Source: Silvimonas amylolytica (GTDB taxonomy: Bacteria; Pseudomonadota; Gammaproteobacteria; Burkholderiales; Chitinibacteraceae). From it: 51,220 nt of DNA. The notes under the pieces were generated by a model, which saw only the letters and a program-made list of their open reading frames with translations, had not been told where the DNA came from and did no database searches. Below are positions 1 through 7,224 of this stretch, piece by piece (within the stretch, counting starts at the first letter, position 1; every line of letters begins with the position of its first letter). The DNA is taken from the NCBI RefSeq assembly GCF_014645555.1, contig NZ_BMLY01000001.1, positions 1,130,197-1,181,416 on the forward strand, given 5' to 3'. A program made the translations under genes and the position numbers.

Positions 1-133
1 CCTTCTCCACAAGAGACTGATCTGTAAGGAAATTTGCTTTCATCCCAGTTTTACGACTCGTCTCTCACGCCAGTCCTTACCATCAATCGCCCTCGTTTCC
101 GGCCTTGAGCACCCCTGAAAATCAACAGCTCAC

Positions 134-182
134 TGCATATATAGATAAGGCCGGACGGCGTCCGGCCTTATCTATATATGCA
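134..182. terminator. long perfect palindrome (23-bp arms, 3-nt loop)
   Basis: Positions 134-156 are the exact reverse complement of 160-182, with GGC as the loop. The stem has a GC-rich core (GGCCGGAC) and AT-rich ends (TATATAGATAA). It lies 29 bp past the stop of the minus-strand LigT-like gene, so it could end that transcript and anything arriving from the left. There is no clean run of U on either side, so a repeat or protein-binding role is also possible. The rest of 1-211 shows no gene. Confidence 0.6.
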
Positions 183-211
183 TACAAGCCATTCAAACCT
201 CCCCTGAGCGC

Positions 212-817
212 CTAAGCATCCAGTGTCCAGCGCTTCAGGATGTCATATCGCCCCTCACCCACCTGGCTATGCACCAGTGCAAAGTCTGTGACCAACCAGG
301 AGATGGCATCGACCACACGAGCGGGTGGCCTCTTGCGGTCATACAGCATGGTGACGTGGGGGTTCACTGAGGACGCACTAAATTTGACTCCGACCCGACG
401 CAACTCCATTGCGAGCAAAGTCGACAACCTCGTCGCCCCCGCCCTGCCCGCCCCTGCGATTAACACATAGGGCCACCGACCGCCCCTGCCATTGAAATTG
501 GCCGTGTGATCAAGACTGATCATAAAAGGATTCATCTGGATGCGGTTACCAATGTATATCCCCGCATCCAGATATAAACGCGGCACAACCTCCCCAGGAA
601 AAACCAGCAACGGGGCAATCGACATATGCAAGCGCTCCAGCGCGATGAAGTATCCGGCAAGAGCATGAACATGACTCTCGTGTACAGCCAGTTCATAGAT
701 GCGTTGAATCGCTGCCGCACTTGGGAAGATCGCGAAGAAAAGGTTGCCGACGGGGCGGCCACCAAAACCACCACGCTTTGAGGCGTTCTCTGACAACGGA
801 GGATCAGGAGGTCGCAT
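212..817 (-). CDS. 2'-5' RNA ligase / 2H phosphoesterase family protein (LigT/ThpR-like)
   Basis: Predicted 201-residue soluble protein of the 2H phosphoesterase superfamily, whose members act on 2',3'-cyclic or 2'-5' phosphodiester bonds in RNA or nucleotides. The two hallmark H-x-(S/T) motifs are visible: RLHMSIAPL in the first half and NPHVTMLYD in the second, about 90-100 residues apart. NLFFAIFP is the usual first beta strand. The longest frame starts at 910, but the ATG at 817 has GGAGG seven bases upstream and gives the family's usual length, so it was chosen. About 30 residues precede the first strand, which is a little long. It stands alone between a palindrome and the AHSA1/ArsR pair. 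The true substrate cannot be told from sequence; a ThpR-type RNA cyclic phosphodiesterase is the best guess. Confidence 0.8.
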   Translation of the reverse strand: MRPPDPPLSENASKRGGFGGRPVGNLFFAIFPSAAAIQRIYELAVHESHVHALAGYFIALERLHMSIAPLLVFPGEVVPRLYLDAGIYIGNRIQMNPFMISLDHTANFNGRGGRWPYVLIAGAGRAGATRLSTLLAMELRRVGVKFSASSVNPHVTMLYDRKRPPARVVDAISWLVTDFALVHSQVGEGRYDILKRWTLDA

Positions 818-1002
818 ATGACCACCTCCAGACAAGCTCACCAGAAAGGATTCCTGCCCTTCAAACAAATCAGTTGGCCCGCGATCCATATGAGCACCCA
901 TCAACTTCAATGTGGAAGTTCGATACTAGTCTCTCGGCATTCCGGAAAAACAAAAACCCTGCCCTCCCAGACAGAGTTTCCGATAAATGGTGAACGATCG
1001 TT

Positions 1003-1491
1003 CTATTTGAGCGAATTCACATGCGCCACAAACTGCGCCATAGCGATCAAGGTTCCTTCCTGCCAACCCGATTCCTTATTCTGTTTGAAGTCGCCCTCAT
1101 TCCGGTGCAACGCGGTAAACACATAGCGCGTTCCGGTCCCGGAAGCTTGCAAGGTCACGATGGCGGTGATCGGCACGTCATCAAACACAGCCGGCCGGTA
1201 ACCAGGAAACAGCATGGAGGTCCAGACGAGGCGCTCCATAGGCCTGACTTCAATAAAGCAGCCAAGATTTGGAAACTCCTTACCGTCCCCGGTTGCGATG
1301 TCGATACTGAACATGCCACCTGGCCGAACATCCATTTCGCACTTTGAGACCGCTCCCCACGCCTTGGGCATGTACCACTGTTTGAGATGTTCCGGTTTGG
1401 TTAGTACTTCCCAGACCAGTTGCACGGGTGCATCGATATGGCGTTCGAGCACGAAATCAGTTGCGGGGTTGATCGCGAAGACCTTGTTCAT
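1003..1491 (-). CDS. SRPBCC / AHSA1 family protein
   Basis: 162-residue protein of the START-like AHSA1 (activator of Hsp90 ATPase homologue, DUF1801/YndB-type) fold, which binds hydrophobic ligands in a deep cavity; the ligand is unknown. The N-terminal FVLERHIDAPVQLVWEVLTKPEHLKQWYMPK and later VRPGGMFSID and VWTSMLF segments are typical of the family. AAAGGAG lies eight bases before the ATG. The start codon overlaps the stop of the upstream ArsR-type gene in an ATGA junction (1488-1491), so the two are translationally coupled. ArsR-AHSA1 pairs are common in bacteria, and the regulator usually controls the pair. Confidence 0.9.
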   Translation of the reverse strand: MNKVFAINPATDFVLERHIDAPVQLVWEVLTKPEHLKQWYMPKAWGAVSKCEMDVRPGGMFSIDIATGDGKEFPNLGCFIEVRPMERLVWTSMLFPGYRPAVFDDVPITAIVTLQASGTGTRYVFTALHRNEGDFKQNKESGWQEGTLIAMAQFVAHVNSLK

Positions 1492-1829
1492 GAATCTGAC
1501 TCCTTTGCCTTGAGTTGTAGAACGTAAGCGTCAAATCGATCGAACCTGGACTCCCATACCCGGCGGCGCTCGGTCAGCCAGTCCTCCGCCACCTTCAATT
1601 GCTCTGGAGCTATTTCATACGTCCGTACTCGCCCCTGCTTGGTTGAGGTGACAAGGCGACTGCGTTCAAGCACCGACAGGTGTTGCACGAATGAGGGCAA
1701 CTTCATATCAAAGGGTGCAGCCAGTTCGCTGACTGTGGCGGGCCCGCCGGATAGTTGCTCAAGGATTTGCCGCCGCGTTGAACTGGATAGCGCAAGAAAG
1801 ACGTCATCAGCGACAGCAGATTGCAACAT
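1488..1829 (-). CDS. ArsR-family winged-helix transcriptional regulator
   Basis: 113 residues. A winged helix-turn-helix is visible in DDVFLALSSSTRRQILEQL, then VSELAAPFDMKLPSFVQHLSVLERSRLV as the recognition region, and a wing ending in YEIAPEQL. No Cys/His metal-binding pair is present, so this is not a metal sensor but the type that travels with AHSA1 genes. The ATG has AAAGGTG about five bases upstream. It is the first gene of a two-gene operon. Two inverted repeats upstream, one overlapping a good -35 box, suggest that it represses itself. Confidence 0.92.
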   Translation of the reverse strand: MLQSAVADDVFLALSSSTRRQILEQLSGGPATVSELAAPFDMKLPSFVQHLSVLERSRLVTSTKQGRVRTYEIAPEQLKVAEDWLTERRRVWESRFDRFDAYVLQLKAKESDS

Positions 1830-1848
1830 GTGGGCACCTTTGATTCCG

Positions 1849-1908
1849 GGATGATCGATAGAAGATCATCCTGGCTGCCACCAATACTTAGGTCAATACC
1901 TAAGTATT
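1849..1908 (-). promoter_or_regulatory. predicted arsR promoter with two nested operators
   Basis: An 11-bp perfect inverted repeat (AATACTTAGGT, 1883-1893; mirror at 1898-1908, 4-bp spacer) spans a minus-strand -35 box TTGACC (1891-1896). After 17 bp comes a weak -10 CAGGAT (1868-1873). A second 8-bp inverted repeat (GGATGATC 1849-1856, mirror 1864-1871) covers the -10/start region. This layout fits autorepression by the adjacent ArsR-type protein; binding is inferred. Confidence 0.6.
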
Positions 1909-1945
1909 AAATGATCGACCAACGGCATGGCGGACCTCGGCCAGA

Positions 1946-1983
1946 AAAGCAAAAAGCCCGTCTTTAAACGGGCTTTTTGCTTT
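1946..1983. terminator. bidirectional intrinsic terminator
   Basis: 16-bp arms (1946-1961 and 1968-1983) around a 6-nt loop, with A-rich and T-rich flanks. It sits just past guaA on the minus strand and separates it from the ArsR/AHSA1 operon. Confidence 0.85.
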
Positions 1984-2026
1984 GGCTACTTCTTAATGTC
2001 TGGCGGCAAACAAACCTGCTGACAGA

Positions 2027-3583
2027 TCATTCCCACTCAATCGTTGCTGGCGGCTTGCCAGACACATCATAAACAACGCGGTTAATACCACGGACTTCGT
2101 TAATGATGCGGTTGGAGACCTTGCCCAGCAGGTCGTACGGCAGTTCAGCCCACTTGGCGGTCATGAAGTCGCTGGTCTGTACGGCGCGCAGTGCTACGAC
2201 ATATTCATAAGTACGGCCATCGCCCATCACACCGACAGACTTCACCGGCAAAAAGACGGCAAAAGCTTGCGAGGTTTTGTCGTACCAATCTGCGGCGCGC
2301 AGTTCATCAATAAAGATGGCATCGGCACGGCGCAACAAGTCGCAATAGTCGCGCTTGACTTCACCCAGCACGCGCACACCCAAACCCGGGCCCGGGAACG
2401 GATGACGATAGACCATCTCGTGTGGCAAGCCCAGCGCCACGCCCAGTTCGCGGACTTCGTCCTTGAACAGTTCGCGCAGCGGTTCCAGCAGTTTGAGGTT
2501 CAGCGTTTCCGGCAGGCCGCCCACGTTGTGGTGGCTCTTGATCGTGTGCGCTTTCTTGGTCTTGGCGCCGGCGGATTCGATGACGTCCGGGTAGATGGTA
2601 CCTTGGGCCAGCCATTTTGCTTTCGGCAGCTTGGCAGCTTCGGCCTGGAAGACTTCAACGAATTCACGGCCAATGATCTTGCGCTTGGCTTCAGGGTCTG
2701 ACACGCCGGCCAGATGACCCATGAACTGTTCGGTGGCATCCACGTGAATGACTTTCACGCCAAGATGCTTGTTGAAGATATTCATGACTTGCTCGCCTTC
2801 ATTCAGGCGCAGCAGACCGTTATCAACAAACACGCAGGTCAGGCGATCACCGATCGCGCGATGGATCAACGCAGCGGCAACAGAGGAGTCCACACCGCCG
2901 GACAAGCCCAGGATGACTTCTTCATCGCCAACCTGTTCACGAATCTTTTCAACAGCCTGGTCCACATAGTTGGGCATGGTCCAGGACGGTTTGGCGTTAC
3001 AGATTTCCAGCACGAAGCGATTGATCATGTCGCGACCCTTGATGGTATGGGTCACTTCCGGGTGGAACTGCACGCCGTAGAAGCCGCGGGTTTCGTCGGC
3101 CATGGCGGCGATCGGGCAGGACGGGTTTTCTGCGATAACACTGAACCCTTCCGGCAGTGCGGTGACCTTGTCACCGTGACTCATCCATACATCCAGCAGG
3201 CCATGGCCTTGCTCGTTGTCGCGGTCTTGCAGATCACGGAACAGCTTGCTGTGATTGCGGGCACGGATTTCGGCGTAACCGAATTCACGCACGTGGCCGC
3301 CATCGACCTTGCCCCCCAGGCTTTGCGCCATCCACTGCATGCCGTAGCAAATGCCCAACACGGGCACGCCCAGTTCGAACAGGGCCGGATCAGCCTGATA
3401 GTCGCTTTCGTATACCGAGTTGGGGCCGCCCGACAGGATGATGCCGGTGGGCTTGAAGTCGCGGATAAAGTCGATCGACACGTCGAACGAATGCAGTTCG
3501 CTGTAGACGTGCGCTTCACGCACACGGCGGGCGATCAGCTGGGTGACTTGGGAGCCGAAATCGAGAATCAGGATTTTGTCCAT
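2027..3583 (-). CDS. guaA: GMP synthase (glutamine-hydrolysing)
   Basis: 518-residue cytosolic enzyme that aminates XMP to GMP with ATP and glutamine, the last step of guanine nucleotide synthesis. An N-terminal class I glutamine amidotransferase domain (about 1-195) holds the nucleophile in GICYGMQ (Cys79) and the FHPEVTHT His/Glu. The ATP pyrophosphatase domain follows with the P-loop LSGGVDSS near 230. The C-terminal dimerisation domain ends in the conserved [10 protein letters not shown]. Length is normal for the family. guaB is not adjacent. A bidirectional terminator follows, and dacB lies upstream in the same direction with a gap of about 50 bp. Confidence 0.98.
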   Translation of the reverse strand: MDKILILDFGSQVTQLIARRVREAHVYSELHSFDVSIDFIRDFKPTGIILSGGPNSVYESDYQADPALFELGVPVLGICYGMQWMAQSLGGKVDGGHVREFGYAEIRARNHSKLFRDLQDRDNEQGHGLLDVWMSHGDKVTALPEGFSVIAENPSCPIAAMADETRGFYGVQFHPEVTHTIKGRDMINRFVLEICNAKPSWTMPNYVDQAVEKIREQVGDEEVILGLSGGVDSSVAAALIHRAIGDRLTCVFVDNGLLRLNEGEQVMNIFNKHLGVKVIHVDATEQFMGHLAGVSDPEAKRKIIGREFVEVFQAEAAKLPKAKWLAQGTIYPDVIESAGAKTKKAHTIKSHHNVGGLPETLNLKLLEPLRELFKDEVRELGVALGLPHEMVYRHPFPGPGLGVRVLGEVKRDYCDLLRRADAIFIDELRAADWYDKTSQAFAVFLPVKSVGVMGDGRTYEYVVALRAVQTSDFMTAKWAELPYDLLGKVSNRIINEVRGINRVVYDVSGKPPATIEWE

Positions 3584-3634
3584 GACGCGCCTTTGGTAAG
3601 CCCTGGAAAGCCGGGCGGGAAAAAGCCAGCTATT

Positions 3635-5095
3635 TTAGCGTGTTACCGCGTTTCCCGCGAGTGCCGTTACGCCGCTCGACTGGGCCCACGCCAGGACAGC
3701 GTCAAGTACGGGCAAACCACGCTCTGCCAGAGGGTGATTCAGGATTGCCACGACGACCAGCATGCGACCGTCATCTGCGCGCACAAACCCCGCTGCTGCT
3801 CGCACATTCTTGAGCGTACCCGTCTTGATGTGCGCCTCGCCGGCAACCCCGCTGTCTTTCAAGCGCTTTTTCATGGTGCCATCCACTGCAGCAATGGGAA
3901 GCGACGAGATAAATTCCGGTGCATAAGGGCTTTGCCCTGCCCATTGCAGCAATTGCGCCATGTGACGCGCGGAGATTTGCTCTTCACGTGACAAACCAGA
4001 GCCGTTTTCCAGCACCAGCTCGTTCCAGCTGGCTCCTCGGCGTGAGAGCCAGGTCTGGATAGTCCGTGCCGCAGACTGGATATCATCTTCACCTGGTTGG
4101 CGATAACGTGCGCCCAGCGTGAGAAACAACTGCCTCGCCATCAAGTTGTTACTGTACTTGTTGATGTCGCGAATATTGCTGGCCAGATCGGAGGACTGAG
4201 ACTGGGCCAGGCGCACGGCCTGCGTCGGCACTTCACCGGTGCGAATACCTCCGGTGATCTCACCCCCCGTTTGCTGCCAGAGATAACGGGCCAGGCTGCC
4301 CGTGTAGGTCACGGCATCCAGATAAGACTGGTATTTATCGATGGCACAATCAGCAGGCAATGCGCCACTGACTTTGACCCGCACCGCACTACCCGCACCA
4401 CTGGCGACAAACGAGAGATTGCCACTGGCGCAAGGCGCTGTCGGTACGGTCTTGATGGCACTGTCGAGCGTCAACTCTGGCAGCGGCGGATCAACATTGA
4501 CGCGCGCACCACTCATGTCATTGACGACATGAAAACGGAAAGCATGGAAATTGACGAGCAAGCTGTCCGGCCCGACCAGGTAGGCACGGGCTGGATCATT
4601 ACCGTCGTCGGCAAAACTGGTTTTGGCAGGAATACTCAGAAAACTGCGATCCAGCACGATGTCGCCATTGATGCGTTTGATGCCCGCAGCACGCACATCC
4701 CGCAGCAGCATCCACAAGCGTTCCATGGTCAGTTTGGGATCACCCGAGCCTTTAATATATAGATTGCCACGCAGTACGCCATCACTCACCGTGCCGTCAC
4801 TATATATATCTGTAGTCCAGGCAAACGCCGGGCCAAGCATGTCGAGCGCGGCAAATGTAGTCACCAACTTCATGGTTGATGCCGGGTTGGCTGGCACATC
4901 GGCATTCCAGAAATCGCCAGTCCCTTGCTCCAGTGGCAACACCACCAGAGATAACGCAGATGCGGGTAGGTGCGCCGTATTCATGGCAGCAGCAACAGGC
5001 GCAGGGAGCGGCGTGGCCGCGCTGGCGGCCCCCATAGTGAGCGCCAGACACAGTACGCCCAGCAACCGGGCAGGTTTAAAGCGGGAAAGCAGCAT
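3635..5095 (-). CDS. dacB: D-alanyl-D-alanine carboxypeptidase/endopeptidase (PBP4 family)
   Basis: About 486 residues in the form chosen here. It is a periplasmic penicillin-binding protein of class C type 4, which trims or cuts D-Ala cross-links in peptidoglycan. The three active-site motifs are present: SxxK (STMK, Ser73), SxN (YSNNLMARQ) and KTG (HIKTGTLKN). MLLSRFKPARLLGVLCLAL...AASA is a clear signal peptide, so the start at 5095 was preferred. An in-frame ATG at 5146 has a modest AAGG upstream and would add 17 residues in front, so the start is not settled. The gene is probably transcribed separately or with guaA downstream. Confidence 0.93.
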   Translation of the reverse strand: MLLSRFKPARLLGVLCLALTMGAASAATPLPAPVAAAMNTAHLPASALSLVVLPLEQGTGDFWNADVPANPASTMKLVTTFAALDMLGPAFAWTTDIYSDGTVSDGVLRGNLYIKGSGDPKLTMERLWMLLRDVRAAGIKRINGDIVLDRSFLSIPAKTSFADDGNDPARAYLVGPDSLLVNFHAFRFHVVNDMSGARVNVDPPLPELTLDSAIKTVPTAPCASGNLSFVASGAGSAVRVKVSGALPADCAIDKYQSYLDAVTYTGSLARYLWQQTGGEITGGIRTGEVPTQAVRLAQSQSSDLASNIRDINKYSNNLMARQLFLTLGARYRQPGEDDIQSAARTIQTWLSRRGASWNELVLENGSGLSREEQISARHMAQLLQWAGQSPYAPEFISSLPIAAVDGTMKKRLKDSGVAGEAHIKTGTLKNVRAAAGFVRADDGRMLVVVAILNHPLAERGLPVLDAVLAWAQSSGVTALAGNAVTR

Positions 5096-5219
5096 GGCGG
5101 AGGGTATTCCTGGCAGAAAAACAACGGCCCGATTGTGCCCGTGCATCTGAAGCCTTGCCAGTACCTGCCGCAGGCAAATCTGGCGCTTGCGGATTCACGC
5201 AGATTCAGCACAACGGCAG

Positions 5220-5399
5220 TTAGACGCCGGGATGACGTGCCTGCCAGGCTTTCAGCTCACTGCGGTATTTGTGCAGCGCTTCGTTGTAAATATCAAAAAT
5301 ACAGGGTTCACACCCGTTGCCGCAGCATTCTTCCAGAGCCGGTTCGTACGGCGGTTCCGGCATGGGATCTGTGGGGTCTTTCAATTCGTCTTGCGACAT
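5220..5399 (-). CDS. small oxidoreductase-like domain protein (59 aa)
   Basis: A 59-residue gene on the minus strand. The sequence carries the oxidoreductase-like family signature (Pfam Oxidored-like): a Pro-rich PMPEPPYEP, then EECCGNGCEPCIFDIYNEAL and a short amphipathic tail ending in KAWQARHPGV. Four Cys in CCGNGCEPC could bind metal or form disulfides; the function of the family is unknown, although its longer members are fused to oxidoreductases. The stop lies about 120 bp before the dacB start. No strong Shine-Dalgarno sequence is visible. Confidence comes from the motif match. Confidence 0.85.
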   Translation of the reverse strand: MSQDELKDPTDPMPEPPYEPALEECCGNGCEPCIFDIYNEALHKYRSELKAWQARHPGV

Positions 5400-5718
5400 A
5401 ACCGCTTATCAATCCAATCAACAAAAAAGGGTTCAAAACCAGAAGTGAATCCCCATTATCCATCCGACCGGACGTTGTGTGGGTTTTAAGGCGCCGTCAC
5501 CGCCAGGCTTGCGGAAGAGACTTGCCGGATTCAAGCCATCGACGGCGCTGTGAGCGTATGTAAAAACGCTATAAAAATCGTGCAAAAACGTCAATGGACG
5601 CCAGGGTTTTTCGTATAATCCGACCAAACCGTCAGGCCGCCTTGTTGCCACAAGCCGGGGTGGGCTAAAACGGTTCAGCCATTTCATGTTTTTCCGTACA
5701 GGAACCGGTATACCCTCC
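5400..5718. promoter_or_regulatory. divergent control region, small Cys protein / ptsN
   Basis: No gene is seen. A consensus plus-strand -10 TATAAT lies at 5614-5619 about 100 bp before the ptsN start, without a clear -35. A nested stem structure fills 5491-5548: outer arms GCGCCGTC (5491-5498) and GACGGCGC (5541-5548), inner arms GGCTTG (5506-5511) and CAAGCC (5532-5537). Its role is unknown. Confidence 0.5.
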
Positions 5719-6174
5719 ATGGATATTTCGCAGCTATTGCAACCCGAAGACATCGTGCTGGATCTGAATGTGTCCAGCAAAGCCAGACTGTTTGAAGAGA
5801 TTGGTCGCCGTTTGCAGCAAACGCACAATCTGTCTGTCGATCTGGTCGTCAAAAGCCTGCATGACAGGGAAAAACTGGGTTCAACAGCATTAGGTCTGGG
5901 CATGGCGCTCCCGCATGCACGCATCAAGGGCCTGAACGAAGCCATTGCCGTATTCGTGCGGACCGAACTGGCGTTGCCGTTTGATGCCCCCGACGGCAAG
6001 CCGGTATCCAACATCCTGGCGCTGATCGTGCCCGAACGGGCTACCCAGGCACATCTGGAAATTCTGGCCGCCATTGCGCAACTCTTTAGCGATCAGGATT
6101 TCCGCAACAAACTGCGCACCTGTGCCACCCCACAGGAAGTGCACCAGTTGTTTGCCGCCAACGCCACCGCCTGA
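5719..6174 (+). CDS. ptsN: PTS IIA-like nitrogen regulatory protein
   Basis: 151-residue EIIA-Ntr. It accepts phosphate from NPr in the nitrogen PTS and regulates potassium transport, sigma-54-linked functions and other targets by its phosphorylation state. The phosphorylated histidine is in MALPHARI (His66), and the N-terminus [17 protein letters not shown] is canonical, so the ATG at 5719 was chosen over an upstream ATG at 5686 that lacks a ribosome site. Unusually, the next gene is argB, 11 bp away, and not hprK or an rpoN/hpf cluster. The pair is probably cotranscribed. Confidence 0.93.
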   Translation: MDISQLLQPEDIVLDLNVSSKARLFEEIGRRLQQTHNLSVDLVVKSLHDREKLGSTALGLGMALPHARIKGLNEAIAVFVRTELALPFDAPDGKPVSNILALIVPERATQAHLEILAAIAQLFSDQDFRNKLRTCATPQEVHQLFAANATA

Positions 6175-6185
6175 GGAGAGCAGAC

Positions 6186-7118
6186 ATGATCAGCTCACTG
6201 CTTGGTGCTGGCGACAAAGCCAACATCCTTGCTGAAGCCCTGCCCTACATCCAGAGCTTTCATAACAAGATTTTCGTGATCAAGTATGGCGGCAACGCCA
6301 TGACTGATGATGCCCTCAAAGCCGGGTTTGCCCGCGATATCGCCCTGCTGCAACTGGTGGGCATGAAGCCCGTCATCGTGCACGGCGGTGGCCCGCAAAT
6401 CAGTGGGTTGCTTGAGAAAATGGGCGTAAAGAGCGAATTCCGCCGCGGTATGCGCGTGACGGACGCCCAGACGCTGGAAGCCGTGGAAATGGCCACCGGC
6501 AAGCTCAACCAGGAAATCGTCGGTTTGATCAACCGCAGTGGCGGCAAGGCCGTAGGCCTGAATGGTCAGGACGGGTATTTTATTCAGGCGCGCAAAATGC
6601 TGTTGCCGCCCGAGCCTGGTGATAGTGGCCCGGTTGATATTGGTGCTGTCGGCGAAATCGAGAAAATCGATACCGAACTCATCAGCTTGCTGCAGACCCG
6701 AAATTTCGTGCCCGTAATCATGCCCATTGGCGTGGGCGTGGACGGTCAGGCATACAACATCAACGCGGACCTCGTGGCCGGAACACTGGCCCGCGCGCTC
6801 AATGCCGAAAAGCTGATCCTGATGACCAACACCTCTGGCGTTCTGGACCGCAACGGCAAGCTGATTGCGGGTGTCACGCTGGCGGATGTCGATGCCTTGA
6901 TTGCGGATGGCACCATCTCCGGCGGCATGCTGCCCAAGATTGGCTCGGCACTGGATGCCGTGCGAACAGGTGTGAAGTCTGCGCATATCATTGATGGCCG
7001 GGTACCCAACGCCTTGTTGCTGGAGCTACTGACCAGCGAAGGCATCGGTACACTGATCCGCGGCAACGAAGGCCCACACTTTTTGACCGATACACAGCGT
7101 TATTTCCACACCGAATAA
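6186..7118 (+). CDS. argB: acetylglutamate kinase
   Basis: 310-residue amino acid kinase that phosphorylates N-acetylglutamate, the second and often controlling step of arginine synthesis. Visible motifs are [34 protein letters not shown] and TNTSGVLD, then SGGMLPKI and the C-terminal GTLIRG. The long N-terminal helix ([24 protein letters not shown]) is the feature of arginine-sensitive hexameric kinases, so feedback inhibition by arginine is likely. A strong GAGGAG site precedes the ATG. It sits 11 bp after ptsN and is followed by a terminator. Confidence 0.97.
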   Translation: MISSLLGAGDKANILAEALPYIQSFHNKIFVIKYGGNAMTDDALKAGFARDIALLQLVGMKPVIVHGGGPQISGLLEKMGVKSEFRRGMRVTDAQTLEAVEMATGKLNQEIVGLINRSGGKAVGLNGQDGYFIQARKMLLPPEPGDSGPVDIGAVGEIEKIDTELISLLQTRNFVPVIMPIGVGVDGQAYNINADLVAGTLARALNAEKLILMTNTSGVLDRNGKLIAGVTLADVDALIADGTISGGMLPKIGSALDAVRTGVKSAHIIDGRVPNALLLELLTSEGIGTLIRGNEGPHFLTDTQRYFHTE

Positions 7119-7140
7119 ACGCCGCAGTACAACAAATACA

Positions 7141-7190
7141 AAGGCGTATCCCGCCGGCCTTTTCCTGACGCCGGATGGATACGCCTTTTC
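7141..7190 (+). terminator. argB terminator
   Basis: Arms AAGGCGTATCC (7141-7151) and GGATACGCCTT (7177-7187), followed by TT. An inner GCCGG/CCGGC-like pairing is possible in the loop. It ends ptsN-argB shortly before dnaX. Confidence 0.7.
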
Positions 7191-7212
7191 CGTTGCAGCC
7201 ACGCTGTTCTGA

Positions 7213-7218
7213 TAGAAT
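7213..7218 (+). promoter_or_regulatory. candidate -10 box directly in front of dnaX
   Basis: TAGAAT at 7213-7218 ends only 6 bp before the dnaX ATG, so a transcript from it would begin at or next to the start codon. No Shine-Dalgarno sequence is present. A possible -35 (TTGCAG, 7193-7198) is 14 bp away, shorter than usual. Confidence 0.45.
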
Positions 7219-7224
7219 CGCGCC

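Noticed and set aside
2714-3991. 425-codon open frame antisense to guaA
   Set aside because: Shadow frame running on into dacB; no motif.
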